NCBI RefSeq assembly: GCF_000165485.1
Contig: NC_014623.1
Location: forward strand, 7,210,893 to 7,274,892
DNA length: 64,000 nt
Source: Stigmatella aurantiaca DW4/3-1
Lineage (GTDB): Bacteria; Myxococcota; Myxococcia; Myxococcales; Myxococcaceae
Reading direction: 5' to 3'
Of the stretch, positions 8,196-17,400 are shown piece after piece. The position numbers and the translations under genes are program-made. Below the pieces are notes generated by a model. That model was given only the letters and a program-made list of their open reading frames with translations, was not told the origin of the DNA and searched no databases. The stretch's first letter is position 1, and every line of letters starts with the position of its first letter.

Positions 8196-9041
8196 CTATA
8201 GAAGTTGCCGCCCCGGGTCCAATTCCTCTGCGATCCCACGCAAAGCCGCCAGGGCCGTCATCGGCAGGCCAATCCCTTGAGGGGGAACCTGGGGTTCGCG
8301 CACGTTGATGCGGATCAGCGTCCCCCGCCCAGCCGCCGCTGCCTGCTCGCAAAAGCGCCGGACCGAGGGAATGGCCGTGCCAGCCCCGCACTCGACGACC
8401 GCCAGCGTCCCAGGCGTCACCGTCTCGAGCCACGCCACGAGGCGCTGCTCCTGGAGTTCCGTGCGCGAGGAGTCCCACCCCCCATCCCCGAACATGAGGA
8501 TGTTGGGCCGCAGCAGCGCGCCGCAGACAGGACAGGAGGGCAGCGGCGGACGGGCCCGGAAGGACTCGGGGTCCACGTCCACCGTGAAGGGACTCGCGGA
8601 GGCGAGCTCGCCACAGCGGCCCAGGCACTGGACGGAGTGGATGGACCCGTGCACCTCCAGGATGCGGTCCTCGGAAAAGCCCGCTTTCTGAAATTGGCCA
8701 TCCACATTGGAGGTGAAGACGAAGGCGCCCCGCGGCATGCGCTCCGCCCACGAGCGCAGCAGGGCAAACCCCGGGTGGGGCTGTGTCGCGCGGTACAGGC
8801 CGAGCCGGTGGCCGTAGAAACCCCAGGCGAGCGCGGGATCCCTCTGGAACCACTGGGGATTGGCCATGCCGGCGAAATCGAGGCCGAGCTTCGCGTAGGC
8901 GGGATAGGCGCGCCAGAAGCCTTCACTCCCCCGGAAGTCGGGAAGTCCAGAATCCACCCCCATCCCTGCCCCGGCTCCGATCAGGAGCGCTTCAGCGGAA
9001 CGGAGGACGTGCGCGGCGCGGCGGAGGCCGTCTTGGCTCAT
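8196..9041 (-). CDS. Sir2-family NAD-dependent protein deacetylase
   Basis: A 281-residue sirtuin that would remove acyl groups from lysines with NAD. Visible are the NAD-binding [17 protein letters not shown] (about 22-38), TSNVDGQF, the catalytic His in EVHGSIHS, and a zinc ribbon of the form C-x3-C then C-x2-C (CLGRC and CPVC). The first zinc pair has one extra residue compared with the usual C-x2-[12 protein letters not shown] replaces the more common FGE. These features put it in a divergent bacterial subgroup. The ATG at 9041 was chosen over an upstream frame to 9209 that overlaps the divergent hydrolase gene. Confidence 0.86.
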   Translation of the reverse strand: MSQDGLRRAAHVLRSAEALLIGAGAGMGVDSGLPDFRGSEGFWRAYPAYAKLGLDFAGMANPQWFQRDPALAWGFYGHRLGLYRATQPHPGFALLRSWAERMPRGAFVFTSNVDGQFQKAGFSEDRILEVHGSIHSVQCLGRCGELASASPFTVDVDPESFRARPPLPSCPVCGALLRPNILMFGDGGWDSSRTELQEQRLVAWLETVTPGTLAVVECGAGTAIPSVRRFCEQAAAAGRGTLIRINVREPQVPPQGIGLPMTALAALRGIAEELDPGRQLL

Positions 9042-9153
9042 GACGCTCCCGGAAGTGTCACGGAGTCCAGCAAAGCGTCTCACAAATTGACTTGCAGTCC
9101 CAGGGCTCCCTGAGCAGTCATCACGCGCTTTTCCACATCCGAAGGAGAAGGAC

Positions 9154-9933
9154 ATGACGCGCATTTTGGGAGTGATGGTGGGCTTGCTGGCCCTGACGGC
9201 GTCGGCCAAGCCGGTGCAGAAGCCGGTGAAGTACGAGTTGGACGGGACAAAGTTCGAGGGGGTGCTGGTCTATGACGACGCCGTGAAGGGGCCTCGTCCG
9301 GGGCTGCTCATGGTCCCCAACTGGCTGGGCATCAACGAGGCCACCTTGAAGCAGGCCGTTCACGCAGCCGGCAAGCAGTACATCGTCTTCGTCGCCGATA
9401 TGTATGGCGAGTCGCTGCGCCCCAAGGATCAGCAAGAGGCGGGCAAGGCCGCCGGTGCGGTCAAGGGTGACCGTCCCCTGATGCGCGCCCGCGTGAACAA
9501 GGGGCTGGAGATCCTGCGCGCCGAGGGCAAGGCCGTGAAGCTCGACGAGAAGAAGGTGGGGGCCATCGGGTTCTGCTTCGGTGGGACCAGCGTGCTGGAG
9601 CTGGCGCGCAGCGGCGCCAACGTGGCCGGCGTGGTGTCCTTCCACGGCGGCCTGGATGCGCCGACGCCCGCCTCCGAGAAGGGGATCACCGCGAAGGTGC
9701 TCGCGCTGCACGGGGCGGATGACCCGTTCGTCCCGCCCGCCGAGGTGAAGGGCTTCGAGGACGAGATGCGCAAGGCCAAGGCGGATTGGGAGCTGGTGTC
9801 CTACGGGGGCGCGGTGCACAGCTTCTCCGAGCCTGAGGCCAATGCCCCGGGACAGGCCCAGTACAACGCCAAGGTGGCCAAGCGGGCGTTCCAGTCGATG
9901 AACAACTTCTTCGCCGAGGTGTTTGGAAGCTGA
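9154..9933 (+). CDS. Secreted dienelactone hydrolase family protein
   Basis: A 259-residue alpha/beta hydrolase with an N-terminal signal peptide (MTRILGVMVGLLALTASA), so probably periplasmic. The nucleophile elbow is GFCFGG with Cys as in dienelactone hydrolases; ALHGADDPFVPP holds the Asp and GGAVHSFSEP the His. The true substrate is unknown; most bacterial members of this group are not involved in dienelactone catabolism. A strong ribosome-binding site (AAGGAGAAGG) precedes the ATG. It is divergent from the sirtuin gene with 112 bases between. Confidence 0.88.
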   Translation: MTRILGVMVGLLALTASAKPVQKPVKYELDGTKFEGVLVYDDAVKGPRPGLLMVPNWLGINEATLKQAVHAAGKQYIVFVADMYGESLRPKDQQEAGKAAGAVKGDRPLMRARVNKGLEILRAEGKAVKLDEKKVGAIGFCFGGTSVLELARSGANVAGVVSFHGGLDAPTPASEKGITAKVLALHGADDPFVPPAEVKGFEDEMRKAKADWELVSYGGAVHSFSEPEANAPGQAQYNAKVAKRAFQSMNNFFAEVFGS

Positions 9934-9952
9934 GCGTCTGCCCGCCGGGCCC

Positions 9953-10609
9953 TCAGGCCGCGTCGAACGTGAGCACCGGCACCTGAGGGCTCGGCAGCAG
10001 GGCTTCCAGCTGCGCCTCCACATCCGAGGCATCCAGCGCCAGCACCGCGCTGGCGGAGGCCCGAGGCAGCCCCAGCAGCTCCTCGCGCTTGAGGCCAAAG
10101 ACGTAGGCCAGATGCCCCAAGGGCCAGCGGGAGCGCATGTGCGCGAAGGCCGCGTCGTCCATCTCCTCCATGGGCACGGGCAGATCGACCTCGTCGTACA
10201 CCACCCGATCTCCCCCTACGCGGCGGCCGTTCCCGTAGGCGATGACCTCCTCCTTGGACGAGGGCTCGTACAGGTAGGCGTGCACGGTGGCATTGGCCGC
10301 ACGTGACAGGCGCTGGGGCAGGACCTCATGCGCCACGTACCAGGAAGCCCCCGCGGAAGGCGCCTGCGGTCCCGCGAAGGCCAACCGCACCACCTTGCGC
10401 CGCCGGATCACCGACACATGCAAGCCTGGCAGGCGGCCGGACAGCCCTTCGCTGGCCAGCGCTTCGCGCACCAGCCGGCCCAGCTCCAGCCGCCGGAAGG
10501 ATTCAATCCGAATGAGGTAACCGCCGTGTGCTTCCAGTGTGTGCCCCCCAGCGAAAGGCGCGCGGCGTATAACCGTTGAAGCTGTTTCAAGCAATCCCTG
10601 AACAGGCAT
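9953..10609 (-). CDS. Conserved-looking hypothetical protein
   Basis: A 218-residue soluble protein that I cannot assign. It has no signal peptide or membrane span. The middle contains VSVIRRRKVVRLAFAG and YGNGRRVGGDRVVYDEVDLPVP, and the C-terminal third is helical with ASAVLALDASDVEAQLEALLP. Codon use is typical of the neighbourhood (GC-rich third positions), which supports a real gene. It converges on the hydrolase gene with 19 bases between and is divergent from clpB. Confidence 0.6.
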   Translation of the reverse strand: MPVQGLLETASTVIRRAPFAGGHTLEAHGGYLIRIESFRRLELGRLVREALASEGLSGRLPGLHVSVIRRRKVVRLAFAGPQAPSAGASWYVAHEVLPQRLSRAANATVHAYLYEPSSKEEVIAYGNGRRVGGDRVVYDEVDLPVPMEEMDDAAFAHMRSRWPLGHLAYVFGLKREELLGLPRASASAVLALDASDVEAQLEALLPSPQVPVLTFDAA

Positions 10610-10669
10610 CTCCAGAGCTTCCTCTCAGCTCAAAACATTCCAGTACGCCCACCTGGCGTTGAACTTGCC

Positions 10670-10687
10670 AAGGGGTCTTCGACCCTT
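10670..10687. repeat. Inverted repeat directly upstream of clpB
   Basis: The sequence AAGGGGTC-TTC-GACCCTT is a near-perfect inverted repeat (one extra G in the left arm) ending 11 bases before the clpB start. It could be an operator or a short leader hairpin; TTGAAC at 10659-10664 could be a -35 element. Confidence 0.4.
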
Positions 10688-10698
10688 ACGGTAAAGAC

Positions 10699-13329
10699 AT
10701 GCGACTCGACAAATACACGGTGAAGGCGCAGGAGGCGATCCACGAGGGTCAGGCCCTGGCCCGTCGTGCGGACAACCCCAGCTACGAGCCCGAGCACTTG
10801 GCGGCCGCGCTCCTGGAGCAGAAAGACGGCATCGTCGAGCCGGTGCTCCGGAAGATCGGCGCGGACTCGAAGCTGTTCGCGGCGCGGTTGGGGGAGGCGC
10901 TCGGAAAGATTCCCCGGATGCAAGGGGGCGAGAGCGCCCTGCTCAGCCAGCGCCTGTTGAAGACCTTCGACAAGGCCGAGGACGAGGCCAAGGGGCTCAA
11001 GGATGAGTTCATCTCCTCCGAGCACCTGCTGTTGGCCCTGACCCATGACAAGGGCACGGTGGGCGAGGTGCTCAAGTCTTCCGGCGTCACGCGCGACCGC
11101 GTGCTGTCCGGCCTCAAGGACGTGCGCGGCTCGGCCCGGGTGACCAGCCAGGACGCGGAGTCCACCTACCAGGCGCTGGAGAAGTATGGCCGGGATCTAA
11201 CGGACTCCGCCCGCTCGGGCAAGCTCGACCCGGTCATCGGCCGGGACGAGGAGATCCGCCGCTGCATCCAGGTGCTCAGCCGCCGAACCAAGAACAACCC
11301 GGTGCTCATCGGCGAGCCCGGCGTGGGCAAGACGGCCATCGCCGAGGGGCTGGCGCGGCGCATCGTCGATGGAGATGTGCCCGAGAGCCTGAAGAACAAG
11401 CGGCTCATCACCCTGGACCTGGGCTCGATGGTGGCCGGGGCGAAGTACCGCGGCGAGTTCGAGGAGCGCCTCAAGGCGGTGCTCAAGGAAGTCGCCGACG
11501 CGGCCGGAGAGATCATCCTCTTCATCGACGAGATGCACACCCTGGTGGGCGCGGGCAAGGCCGAGGGCGCGATGGACGCGGGCAACATGCTCAAGCCGGC
11601 GCTGGCGCGCGGCGAGCTGCACTGCATCGGCGCCACCACGCTGGATGAGTACCGCAAGCACATCGAAAAGGACGCGGCCCTGGAGCGGCGCTTCCAGCCA
11701 GTCATGGTGGGCGAGCCCTCGGTGCACGATACCATCAGCATCCTGCGCGGCCTGAAGGAGCGGTACGAGGTGCACCACGGCGTGCGCATCCAGGATCAAG
11801 CCCTGGTGGCCGCCGCCAACCTCTCCCACCGCTACATCGCCGACCGGTTCCTGCCCGACAAGGCCATCGACCTGGTGGACGAGGCCTCCAGCCGCCTGCG
11901 CATCGAGATCGACTCGATGCCCACGGAGATCGACGACATCCGGCGGAAGATGACCCAGCTGGAGATCGAACGTCAGGGCCTGAAGAAGGAGACGGACCCG
12001 CACTCCCAGGAGCGGCTGGGCCAGATCGAAAAGGAGCTGGCCAACCTCAGCGAGCGCTTCACCTCGCTCAAGGCGCACTGGGACGCGGAGAAGTCGGCCA
12101 TCACGGGCATCCGCGAGCTGAAGGAGAAGTTAGAGAAGGCCAAGAACGACCAGGCCTCGGCCGAGCGCCAGGGAGATCTGAACCGCGCGGCCGAGCTGAA
12201 GTTCGGCGTCCTGCCCTCGCTGGAGAAGGAGGTGACGGCGCAGAACGCGAAGCTGGCCGAGCTCCAGAAGAGCCAGAAGTTCCTCAAGGAAGAGGTGGAC
12301 GCGGAGGACATCGCGGAGGTGGTGGCCAAGTGGACGCACATTCCGGTGTCCAAGCTCCTGGAGGGCGAAGTCCAGAAGCTGGTGAAGATGGAGGACCGGC
12401 TGTCGAACCGGGTGATTGGCCAGCACAGCGCCATCGAGGCGGTGTCCAACGCGGTGCGCCGTGCGCGCAGCGGGTTGCAGGACCCCAACCGGCCCATCGG
12501 CTCGTTCATCTTCCTGGGCCCCACGGGCGTGGGAAAGACGGAGACGGCCAAGGCCCTGGCCGAGTTCCTCTTCGATGACGACTCCTCGATGATCCGCATC
12601 GACATGTCCGAGTACATGGAGAAGCACTCCGTGGCCCGGCTCGTCGGCGCCCCTCCGGGCTACGTGGGCTACGACGAGGGCGGTCAACTCACCGAGGCGG
12701 TGCGGCGGCGTCCCTACTCCGTCATCCTGTTCGACGAAATCGAGAAGGCGCACCACGATGTCTTCAACATCCTGTTGCAGATTCTCGACGAGGGCCGGCT
12801 GACGGACAGTCAGGGGCGCACGGTGGACTTCAAGAACACGGTGCTCATCCTCACCTCCAACATCGGCTCCCAGGCGCTCCAGGAGGGCATGGCGGGCAAG
12901 GAGACGCTGGACGAGCGGACGCGGGGCGAGGTGATGGACGCGCTGCGCAGCCACTTCCGGCCCGAGTTCCTCAACCGCGTGGATGAGATCGTCCTCTTCG
13001 AGCCGCTCAAGCGCTCGGAGATCCACCGCATCGTCGACCTCCAGCTGGCGCGGCTCCAGAAGCTGCTGGCGGACAAGCGGCTGACGTTGGATCTGACGGA
13101 CGCGGCCCGGAACTTCCTGGGCGAGCGGGGGTATGACCCGACGTACGGCGCGCGGCCCCTGAAGCGGGTCATCCAGAAGCACCTGATGGACCCGCTGGCG
13201 CTGAAGGTGCTGGGGGGCGACTTCCTGCCGGGAGACCACATCCAAGCGGATGTCTCCGGAGACGGGCTCTCCTTCGGCAAGGTGCTGGTGGACAACACCC
13301 GCGAGGACAAGGCCGCCCGGCCCGCATAA
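10699..13329 (+). CDS. clpB: ATP-dependent disaggregase ClpB
   Basis: ClpB is the hexameric AAA+ chaperone that, with DnaK, extracts proteins from aggregates. The 876-residue protein has the N-terminal Clp repeat domain (1-145), first AAA+ module with GEPGVGKT at 205-212, the coiled-coil middle domain (about 410-530, Lys/Glu-rich), and the second AAA+ module with GPTGVGKT at 607-614. Pore-loop sequences [12 protein letters not shown] and YVGYDEGG are present. It lacks a ClpP-binding IGF/L loop, consistent with ClpB rather than ClpA. Length is normal. An inverted repeat lies just upstream of the start. Confidence 0.97.
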   Translation: MRLDKYTVKAQEAIHEGQALARRADNPSYEPEHLAAALLEQKDGIVEPVLRKIGADSKLFAARLGEALGKIPRMQGGESALLSQRLLKTFDKAEDEAKGLKDEFISSEHLLLALTHDKGTVGEVLKSSGVTRDRVLSGLKDVRGSARVTSQDAESTYQALEKYGRDLTDSARSGKLDPVIGRDEEIRRCIQVLSRRTKNNPVLIGEPGVGKTAIAEGLARRIVDGDVPESLKNKRLITLDLGSMVAGAKYRGEFEERLKAVLKEVADAAGEIILFIDEMHTLVGAGKAEGAMDAGNMLKPALARGELHCIGATTLDEYRKHIEKDAALERRFQPVMVGEPSVHDTISILRGLKERYEVHHGVRIQDQALVAAANLSHRYIADRFLPDKAIDLVDEASSRLRIEIDSMPTEIDDIRRKMTQLEIERQGLKKETDPHSQERLGQIEKELANLSERFTSLKAHWDAEKSAITGIRELKEKLEKAKNDQASAERQGDLNRAAELKFGVLPSLEKEVTAQNAKLAELQKSQKFLKEEVDAEDIAEVVAKWTHIPVSKLLEGEVQKLVKMEDRLSNRVIGQHSAIEAVSNAVRRARSGLQDPNRPIGSFIFLGPTGVGKTETAKALAEFLFDDDSSMIRIDMSEYMEKHSVARLVGAPPGYVGYDEGGQLTEAVRRRPYSVILFDEIEKAHHDVFNILLQILDEGRLTDSQGRTVDFKNTVLILTSNIGSQALQEGMAGKETLDERTRGEVMDALRSHFRPEFLNRVDEIVLFEPLKRSEIHRIVDLQLARLQKLLADKRLTLDLTDAARNFLGERGYDPTYGARPLKRVIQKHLMDPLALKVLGGDFLPGDHIQADVSGDGLSFGKVLVDNTREDKAARPA

Positions 13330-13376
13330 ACGGCGGCCTCCGGGGACGTGGGCGGAGGACGTGGCGAGGGCCCGTC

Positions 13377-14291
13377 CTACGTCCCATCCCCGTCGTCCAG
13401 CACCTGGCTGAGCCCCACGTCCATCTGGCTTTCGATCTCGGCCAGGAGGCTCTCGAACTCGCGTGTCGACAACCGGAGCCGCTCCTGCAAGCGGCTCTTG
13501 GTCCCCTCGTACACGGTTTGCCGGGCGCTCTTGATCCAGCGCGAAATGGTCGATTGGTTGACTTGGAAGAGGGGCCCCATCTCGATGGTCGACAGGCGAT
13601 CGATGAAATGCAGACGCAGCAAGTGCCGCTGATCGTCTGACAAGGCCGAGAAGGCATCGCGCACGGCCTGACGGAACTCCTTGCGGTAGCGCCGCTTGAT
13701 GAGGTCGATCTCGGCGTTGGAGCTGGGCTCGGAGAAGGCCTCGATGAGGGTCATCACGTTCTCTTCGGGTGCCTCCCGGCCCACGCCTCCCTGTTTGAGG
13801 GCCATGCGCACCGCGATGACCCGGATCCAGCTCAGCAGTGCCCCGCGGCCCGTGTACTCCCCGAGCCGGGGTCTCGATTCGGCCGTCCCCACCAGCAGGT
13901 GGATGCGCACGCTCTGGCAGACCTCGTCCAGGATTTGCTCGGGCAGTCTGAGATACGCCAGCGCGTGCGGCAACTTGCCCAGGTAGTGCTGCTCCAACGC
14001 TTCGATCGCCCCCGCCACGCCATTCACACAGGCACACGCGATGTAGAGATCCGCCAGCACCAGGTGCTCGAGCAAGAGAGCGAGCGGCCCTCCCAACTCC
14101 TGGCTGGAAAGCCTCATCGACAGATGGCGGACAAAGACCTCCGCCGGCAAATCCACTCCCGGCCACGCCGCACGGGCGTTGTCCCAAGTGCGCCTCAACA
14201 CAGCCTCAAGCCCAGCCATCTCATCGGCGCCGGTCATTCGAACCGGGGCATTCTTGAGGAATGTTGTGGCGAGAGTGAACGGCTCCACCAT
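13377..14291 (-). CDS. Myxococcales-type sigma-70 family RNA polymerase sigma factor
   Basis: A sigma factor that would direct RNA polymerase to a specific regulon. The C-terminal half has region 2-like GALLSWIRVIAVRMAL and a region 4 helix-turn-helix ALSDDQRHLLRLHFIDRLST then FQVNQSTISRWIKSAR. The N-terminal 110 residues are an extra helical part not found in ordinary ECF factors. The pattern fits the Myxococcales family I remember as TIGR03001 (Sig-70_gmx1). I chose the ATG at 14291 (304 residues) because AGGA precedes it and a TACAAT -10-like element lies between it and the alternative ATG at 14348. It is divergent from the zinc-motif kinase fusion, a probable regulator of it. Confidence 0.85.
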   Translation of the reverse strand: MVEPFTLATTFLKNAPVRMTGADEMAGLEAVLRRTWDNARAAWPGVDLPAEVFVRHLSMRLSSQELGGPLALLLEHLVLADLYIACACVNGVAGAIEALEQHYLGKLPHALAYLRLPEQILDEVCQSVRIHLLVGTAESRPRLGEYTGRGALLSWIRVIAVRMALKQGGVGREAPEENVMTLIEAFSEPSSNAEIDLIKRRYRKEFRQAVRDAFSALSDDQRHLLRLHFIDRLSTIEMGPLFQVNQSTISRWIKSARQTVYEGTKSRLQERLRLSTREFESLLAEIESQMDVGLSQVLDDGDGT

Positions 14292-14433
14292 GTGTTCCAA
14301 TCCTACCCGTGTGATTCCATTGTACCCACCACCTTGACGGGTGGACATGGGATGGTGTCGTCTTCGCTCGCTGCCAGCTGCTGCCCCTCTAGCATGGTTC
14401 AGCCAACAAGCAGATTTGCACTTTGGGCCCCCC

Positions 14434-17400
14434 ATGCCGCGTAATGCTGGCTCGGCCGAGCCACGCTGTTTGACCGATGAACTCCTCGCGGAGCTGATTG
14501 ACGGGCGGCTCCTACCCGAAGAACTCACTCGCATCCATCACCATGCATCGACCTGTCCGGAATGCCATGCGCTGCTGGTGACGGTCCTTCGGGGAGGGGT
14601 GCAGCAAGACATCCCCAACGCCCAACCACCTGAGGGCCCCAAGACCCTCGCGTCCACGGACTCCCTGCCTGCTTCCTTGGAGAAGCCCTGGGTTCCGCCT
14701 GATGCGTTCGATGAGTTCCGCCTCTTGCGGCTGATTGGCCGCGGGGCCATGGGCGTCGTCTACCTCGCGCACGACACCTCCCTGGACAGGGAAGTCGCCG
14801 TGAAGTTCATCGCCTCGCACCAGCCCAACGCACGGGCGCTCGCGCACTTCCAGATTGAAGTCCGCGCCATCGCACGGGTGCAGCATGCGAACGTCGTGAC
14901 CGCCTTCCGGGTGGGAACGGTGGCGGGCCGGCCTTACCTTGTTTCCGAGTATGTGGCTGGACAAAGCTTGGCGGACATGCCGTTGCCCATGCCCTGGCGG
15001 CGCGCGCGGGCCCTGGGCCTTGGCATGGCCCGCGGCCTCGCGGCAGCCCACCGTCAGGGCGTGCTCCATCGCGATCTCAAACCGGCCAATGTGCTCCTCA
15101 CTTCGGGTGGGGAGGTCAAACTGCTCGACTTTGGTCTGGCCGAGCTCGTCGATGGAGACTCGGGTGATGGCCCCCCTGGAGCGCGCACCACGGCGGGCAC
15201 ACCGAGATACATGGCGCCCGAGATCTTCCGGGGCCAGCCGGCAACCCCTCAGAGCGATCTCTACTCCTTGGGCCTTGTCCTCTACGAACTCTGTACGGGA
15301 ACGATCCCGCCCCATCGCCACACGCTGCGCCTGATCAAGAAGGGACAGCCCGAGCCCCTCTCCCCGGAAGCGCCTGTCCAGAGCAGTGCCCCTCCGCTCA
15401 CGGAGCAAGTGCCGGGCATCGACCTCGATTTCGCCTCGCTGATCGATCGCTGTCTCCACCTCAACCCTGCCGAGCGGTTCTCCTCCGCGGAAGCCCTTCG
15501 CGTCGAATTGGAGCGTCTCGGACAACGCCATGACACGGAGAGCCTTCCGGACGGCAGTCCCTACCAAGGGCTGGCTTCCTTTGAAGCGGAGCACCGGGCG
15601 CTCTTCTTTGGCCGAGACGCCGACATCCGCTCCGTGCTCGACCGCCTGCGCCGGCAACCGCTGGTCCTCATCGCGGGGGACTCAGGTGTTGGCAAGTCCT
15701 CGCTGTGCCGGGCAGGCATTCTTCCCCGCGTCGCCCAGGGCGCGCTGGATGACTACCGGGACTTTCGGACCCTGACGCTGACGCCGGGCCGTCTGCCCCT
15801 CACGGTTCTCGCCGCCACCCTGGCCCCCGTGCTCCAACGGACCGAAGCCGAACTCATGGAGCGGCTCACCGGAGAACCGGGATGGCTGGGAGCCACCCTC
15901 CGCGCCACCCATCAAGACGGGCGTGGCGTGCTCGTGTTCGTCGATCAACTCGAGGAGCTCGTCACCCAGAGCGACCCCGTCCAGGCCCTCCGCTTTGCCG
16001 GGCTTCTCGGCGAACTGGCCCTGCCGGCGCCAGGCGTGCGCGTGCTGCTCACCGTTCGCGGTGACTTTCTCACCCGGGTGGGGGCCTTGCCCGGCTTGGA
16101 TGAGGCCATCGAACGCTCGCTGTACCTTCTGCAACACCTCAAGTCCGAGGGGATTCGCGAAGCCATTGTCGGCCCCGCCCGGAGCCGGGGCGTGAGCTTC
16201 GAATCAGAGACGCTCCTTCAGACCCTCATCGACCAAACGTCCCAGGGAGCGGGCAGCCTGCCCCTTCTCCAGTTCACGCTGACCGAGCTGTGGGAACGCC
16301 GCGACGCCTCCCGGGCATGCATCACCCAAGCGTCCCTGGAAGCCATGGGCGGGGTGGAGGGGGCGCTCTCCCGGCACGCGGATCACGTGCTGGCCCGGCT
16401 CAAGCCCATGGAACAGCAAGCGGCACGCCGTCTCCTGGGACGCCTCATCACGCCGGAAGGCACACGCGCCGAACGAAGCGAAGGAGAACTCACGGAAGAT
16501 TCCCCCGAGGCGCGCGCCGCGCTCCAGGTGCTCATCGAAGGCCGTCTGCTTCACGCGCGCACCCAGGAAGGCAGGACGCACTACGAAATCGCGCACGAGG
16601 CGCTGATCTCGAACTGGGGAACCCTGCGCCGCTGGCTCAACGAAGATGCCGCGCAGCGGATGCTCAGACAGCGTCTCGAAGTCGCCAGCGGCGAATGGGA
16701 ACGTGCCCACCGCGCCCGGGATCTCCTGTGGCGTGCAAGTCAACTCAAGGAAGCCCATGCCATGGACATCAGCAGCTTGAGGGATCGTGAAAAGAACTTC
16801 CTCCGCGCTTCGAGGCAAGCGGCGCTCCGACACCGCAGACTCCTCGTGCTTGCCACGATCCTGCTGGTGCTCGCGGCGGTGGGGCTCTACGCCGGACCTC
16901 GTCTGATCGAGCAACGGAACCGGCAACGAGCCATTCAGGCGCTGCTGGAAAATGCCTCGACAGCACTCCAGGCTGGAAAAGCTTCCGCTCAGCAAGCCAC
17001 CTCCCACCGGAAAGAAGCCATCGCACTGTTCGATGGCCAATCCCCCTGTCCCCATACACAGCCATGTCCCCAAGGGCCCCTTCTTCCCGCGGACCGGAAA
17101 AACCTGGCGGAGACCGAATGGGAACAGGCATTGGGTGCGTTCAAACAGGCCAATCTCCGCTTCGCTGCTTCGGAGCAAAAGATTGAAGACGCTCTTGAAC
17201 TCTCCAATCAGGATCCCGATGCGCGCAAACTCCTCGTCGAGACCACCTACGAGCGCCTCACGCTCGCCGAACGCTTCCATGCCCGGGACGAACGCATCCG
17301 GCTCACCGAGAAATTCAAGAAACTGACCTCCGGTGAGCCGCTCTTGCAGCAACCGATTGAAGCTCCCGCAAGACTTGAGATTCAGACCACTCCACCGGGG

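Noticed and set aside
12130-14187. 685-residue minus-strand frame across clpB and the sigma gene
   Set aside because: It lies opposite clpB in one part and out of frame with the sigma factor in the other. No recognisable domain.
14292-14348. Upstream ATG (14348) as start of the sigma factor
   Set aside because: The TACAAT -10-like element lies downstream of that ATG; the ATG at 14291 has AGGA upstream and is preferred, though not proven.
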